From Planctomycetota bacterium (GTDB lineage Bacteria > Planctomycetota > Planctomycetia > Pirellulales > UBA1268), in contig QWPO01000023.1 in the NCBI GenBank assembly GCA_003669255.1, positions 1-5,816 on the forward strand: a DNA stretch of 5,816 nt, given 5' to 3'. Below the pieces are notes generated by a model, which saw only the letters and a program-made list of their open reading frames with translations, searched no databases and was not told where the DNA came from. Shown here in pieces: positions 3,611 to 5,816 of the stretch. A program made the position numbers and the translations under genes. The first letter of the stretch is position 1, and the number at the start of each line of letters is the position of its first letter.

Positions 3611-5816
3611 TCAGCTACAGCCCATGCTGTTGCCGCAGTTGTGGCAGAGGTAGCAGTTGCCATTTCGAACCGTGATCGACCCGCAGTTGTCGCACGCCGG
3701 AGCGTCGATCTGAAACTTGGCGAACTGGCTCTGACGGTCGGCGGGGCTCGCGGTCGGGTCGACTGCCATCTTGACGCCCGCCCTCTCGAGCAGGGTCGCC
3801 GAGGTGGCCTTCACTGCCGGTCGCGCGGCCGTCGCTGACTGGCCGGATGACTGTCCGGCTGACTGGCCGTTCGTGCCACCAGGATGCTTGCCGCGACTAC
3901 CGTTGACCTCAACTTTGGCCTTCCCTTGGCCATCAGCCAGCCCGCTCGCCATCGTGGCGGCGGGCTTGCGCTCAGTTTCCGTGTCGCCGCTCCCCGCGGC
4001 GGCCTCCCCGCCGCCGCTGTCGCCACCGTAACCTCCCGGCCGGTTTGCTTCCCGGTACCCGGGGATGAACTCCGTGCCCATCCAGCGGAAGAGATAGTCC
4101 ACGAGGCTCTTCGCCACCGGGATGTCGGCGTTCTTCGTGTAGCCCCACGGCTCAAACCGGGTGTGCGAGAACTTCTTCACATACACTTCAAGCGGTACGC
4201 CGTACTGCAGGCTCATCGACACGGCAGTGCCGAAGGCATCCATCAGGCCGCCGATCGTGCTGCCTTCCTTAGCCATGGTGATGAAGAGTTCACCGGCGCG
4301 ACCGTCATCGTAAAGTCCAACGGTGATATAGCCTTCATGGCCACCCACATTGAACTTGTGCGTGACACTGCGCCGGGTGTCGGGCAGTCGCTCCCGGCGT
4401 GGCGTGGCGGTCACCTTGGCGGAAGCCTTGTCGGCTTCGGTGCTCGTGGAAAGTGGCTGGCTCTCCTTCGAACCGTCGCGATAGATTGCCAGAGCCTTCA
4501 GACCCATTCGCCAGCCCTCGGCATAGGCCCCGGCGATGTCGGCGGGGGTGGTTTCGCGAGGCATGTTCACCGTTTTGGAGATCGCACCCGAGATGAAGGG
4601 CTGCGCTGCGGCCATCATTTTGACGTGTGCCTCCCACGCGATCGAACGCGTGCCGAGTCGCGGCTGGAAGGCGCAGTCGAAGACGGGCAGATGCTGATCC
4701 TTGAGGCCGGGGGCCCCTTCGATCGTGTCCTGCTTGTCGATGAAGGCCAAAATCGCTTCGACGGCTGGCTCATCGTAGCCCAGCGTGCGCAATGATAACG
4801 GTACCGTCTGATTGACGATCTTGAGCATGCCGCCACCGGCGAGTTGCTTGTATTTCACCAAGGCGATGTCGGGCTCAATGCCAGTCGTATCGCAGTCCAT
4901 CAGAAAGCTGATGGTGCCGGTGGGCGCGAGCACCGTGGCTTGGGCGTTGCGAAACCCATGCCGCCGACCGTTGGCCAGAACCGAATCCCAGATTGCGCTG
5001 GCCGCATCCTGCAGATATTGCGGGCAGGACGGGTCTATGGTGGCGACTGCATCGCGGTGCATCTGCATCACGTTGAGCATCGGCTCCCGGTTGGCGGCGT
5101 AGACTTCAAAAGGCCCAACGGCCGCCGCCAGTTCGGCGCTGGTGTGATTGGCCACGCCGTGCAGGATCGCCGTGATCGCTCCGCACAACCCGCGACCGGC
5201 CGCGCTGTCGTAAGCCAAACCGTCTGCCATTAGCAGGCTGCCGAGATTGGAATAGCCCAACCCCAGCGGCCGAAACATGTGGCTGTTTTTGGCGATCCGT
5301 TTGGTCGGATAGCTGGCGTGGTCGACGAGAATTTCCTGAGCAATAAGAAAAATTTTGCAGGCTGCTGAAAACCGATCGACCTCAAAGGTGCCGTCGGGCC
5401 GACGAAACTTCATCAGGTTGATGCTGGCCAGATTGCACGCGGTGTCATCGAGGAACATGTATTCGGAGCAAGGATTGCTGGCGTTGATCCGGCCTGAGTT
5501 GGGGCAGGTGTGCCAGCGATTGATTGTCGTGTCGTACTGCACGCCCGGGTCGCCGCACTGCCAAGCACACTCAGCCATCCGGCTGAGCACTTCACGAGCC
5601 TTGAACGAGGGGCCAGCCTTTGTGGAATCAGTGACCCAACGGGTTGTCCAGGTGTCGTCGCGATCGGCTGCCTCCAGAAAATCGTCGGTGAGACGCACCG
5701 AGAGGTTGGCATTTTGAAAGAGGATCGAACTGTAGGCCTCCCCGTTGAAGTTGGCATCGTAGCCCCCCTTCTCGATGAGCACGCGGGCCTTCTTTTCTTC
5801 TTTTGCCTTGCACTCA
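3611..5816 (-). CDS. nrdJ: Adenosylcobalamin-dependent (class II) ribonucleotide reductase, N-terminus beyond the window
   Basis: 734 residues are visible; the frame stays open to the right edge (ECKAKEEKKAR before the GTG at 5782), so that GTG is internal. The enzyme reduces ribonucleotides to deoxyribonucleotides using a radical made from coenzyme B12, needing no oxygen and no small subunit. Visible marks: FNGEAY and FQNAN near the start; NPCSE (residues 114-118 of the visible part), holding the Asn, thiyl-radical Cys116 and Glu of the active site; Cys127, eleven residues on, as one of the redox pair (its partner lies off the window); PTGTIS (298-303) of the phosphate-binding turn. A TSCPD-type domain spans about 483-581 (THKFNVGGHEGY, MAKEGSTIGGLMDAFGT, RFEPWGYTKN). 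A low-complexity linker follows (about 590-690), then a Cys cluster at 708, 711, 721, 724, 727 and 733, which may bind zinc or pass electrons to the active site. The final GCS ending is typical of this family. No intein is seen in the visible part. Confidence 0.97.
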   Translation of the reverse strand, partial: ECKAKEEKKARVLIEKGGYDANFNGEAYSSILFQNANLSVRLTDDFLEAADRDDTWTTRWVTDSTKAGPSFKAREVLSRMAECAWQCGDPGVQYDTTINRWHTCPNSGRINASNPCSEYMFLDDTACNLASINLMKFRRPDGTFEVDRFSAACKIFLIAQEILVDHASYPTKRIAKNSHMFRPLGLGYSNLGSLLMADGLAYDSAAGRGLCGAITAILHGVANHTSAELAAAVGPFEVYAANREPMLNVMQMHRDAVATIDPSCPQYLQDAASAIWDSVLANGRRHGFRNAQATVLAPTGTISFLMDCDTTGIEPDIALVKYKQLAGGGMLKIVNQTVPLSLRTLGYDEPAVEAILAFIDKQDTIEGAPGLKDQHLPVFDCAFQPRLGTRSIAWEAHVKMMAAAQPFISGAISKTVNMPRETTPADIAGAYAEGWRMGLKALAIYRDGSKESQPLSTSTEADKASAKVTATPRRERLPDTRRSVTHKFNVGGHEGYITVGLYDDGRAGELFITMAKEGSTIGGLMDAFGTAVSMSLQYGVPLEVYVKKFSHTRFEPWGYTKNADIPVAKSLVDYLFRWMGTEFIPGYREANRPGGYGGDSGGGEAAAGSGDTETERKPAATMASGLADGQGKAKVEVNGSRGKHPGGTNGQSAGQSSGQSATAARPAVKATSATLLERAGVKMAVDPTASPADRQSQFAKFQIDAPACDNCGSITVRNGNCYLCHNCGNSMGCS
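3837..3869. repeat. 12-bp period tandem repeat inside nrdJ
   Basis: The 9-mer gactg(g/t)ccg occurs at 3837, 3849 and 3861, with period 12. It lies in frame in nrdJ and encodes GQSA, GQSS, GQSA in the flexible linker before the C-terminal cysteine cluster. Its length multiple of three means copy-number change would keep the frame. Confidence 0.7.

Noticed and set aside
3120..3653. Plus-strand open frame of 177 codons in the gap and over the nrdJ end
   Set aside because: It has Arg/Pro/Ser-rich chance composition, no ribosome binding site, and runs through the terminator and the conserved nrdJ C-terminus.
3884..4795. Plus-strand frame of 303 codons opposite nrdJ
   Set aside because: It is antisense to the most conserved part of nrdJ and shows no family features of its own.

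Overview
The window (5,816 bp, GC-rich) looks like chromosomal DNA from a planctomycete, probably of the Pirellulales type. The evidence is a sulfatase fragment of the kind these genomes hold in large numbers, a secreted protein ending in an SHD1 domain (rare in most bacteria, common in planctomycetes), a B12-dependent ribonucleotide reductase with a C-terminal cysteine cluster, and short palindromic repeats with the stem 'cacaggtt...aacctgtg'. The assignment rests on family knowledge, not on a search.

Layout. Positions 3-500 (+) hold the 3' end of a sulfatase gene. Positions 501-766 carry no gene but contain three REP-like palindromes in alternating orientation, each with a GTAG foot against the stem, followed by the ribosome binding site of the next gene. 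Positions 767-1972 (+) are a complete phosphoglycerate kinase gene (pgk). A 9-bp hairpin at 1982-2008 lies between pgk and the convergent gene at 2023-3102 (-), which encodes a 359-residue exported protein: signal peptide, Cys/His-rich head, long acidic Pro/Ala/Glu linker and terminal SHD1 domain. Positions 3103-3250 hold its likely promoter. Positions 3242-3282 hold a strong factor-independent terminator that reads on the minus strand. Positions 3375-3518 (-) contain a plausible 47-codon gene. Positions 3611-5816 (-) are the 3' part of nrdJ, running off the right edge.

How the parts relate. On the minus strand nrdJ, the small ORF and the terminator follow one another at about 92-nt intervals, which suggests one transcript that stops before the promoter of the SHD1 gene. 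pgk (glycolysis) and nrdJ (dNTP synthesis) are housekeeping genes with no visible functional link to each other or to the sulfatase. I see no phage, transposase, CRISPR array, tRNA or rRNA gene. I found no clear new multi-gene system. The points most worth following are the REP-like cluster, the unannotated small ORF after nrdJ, and the architecture of the SHD1 protein.
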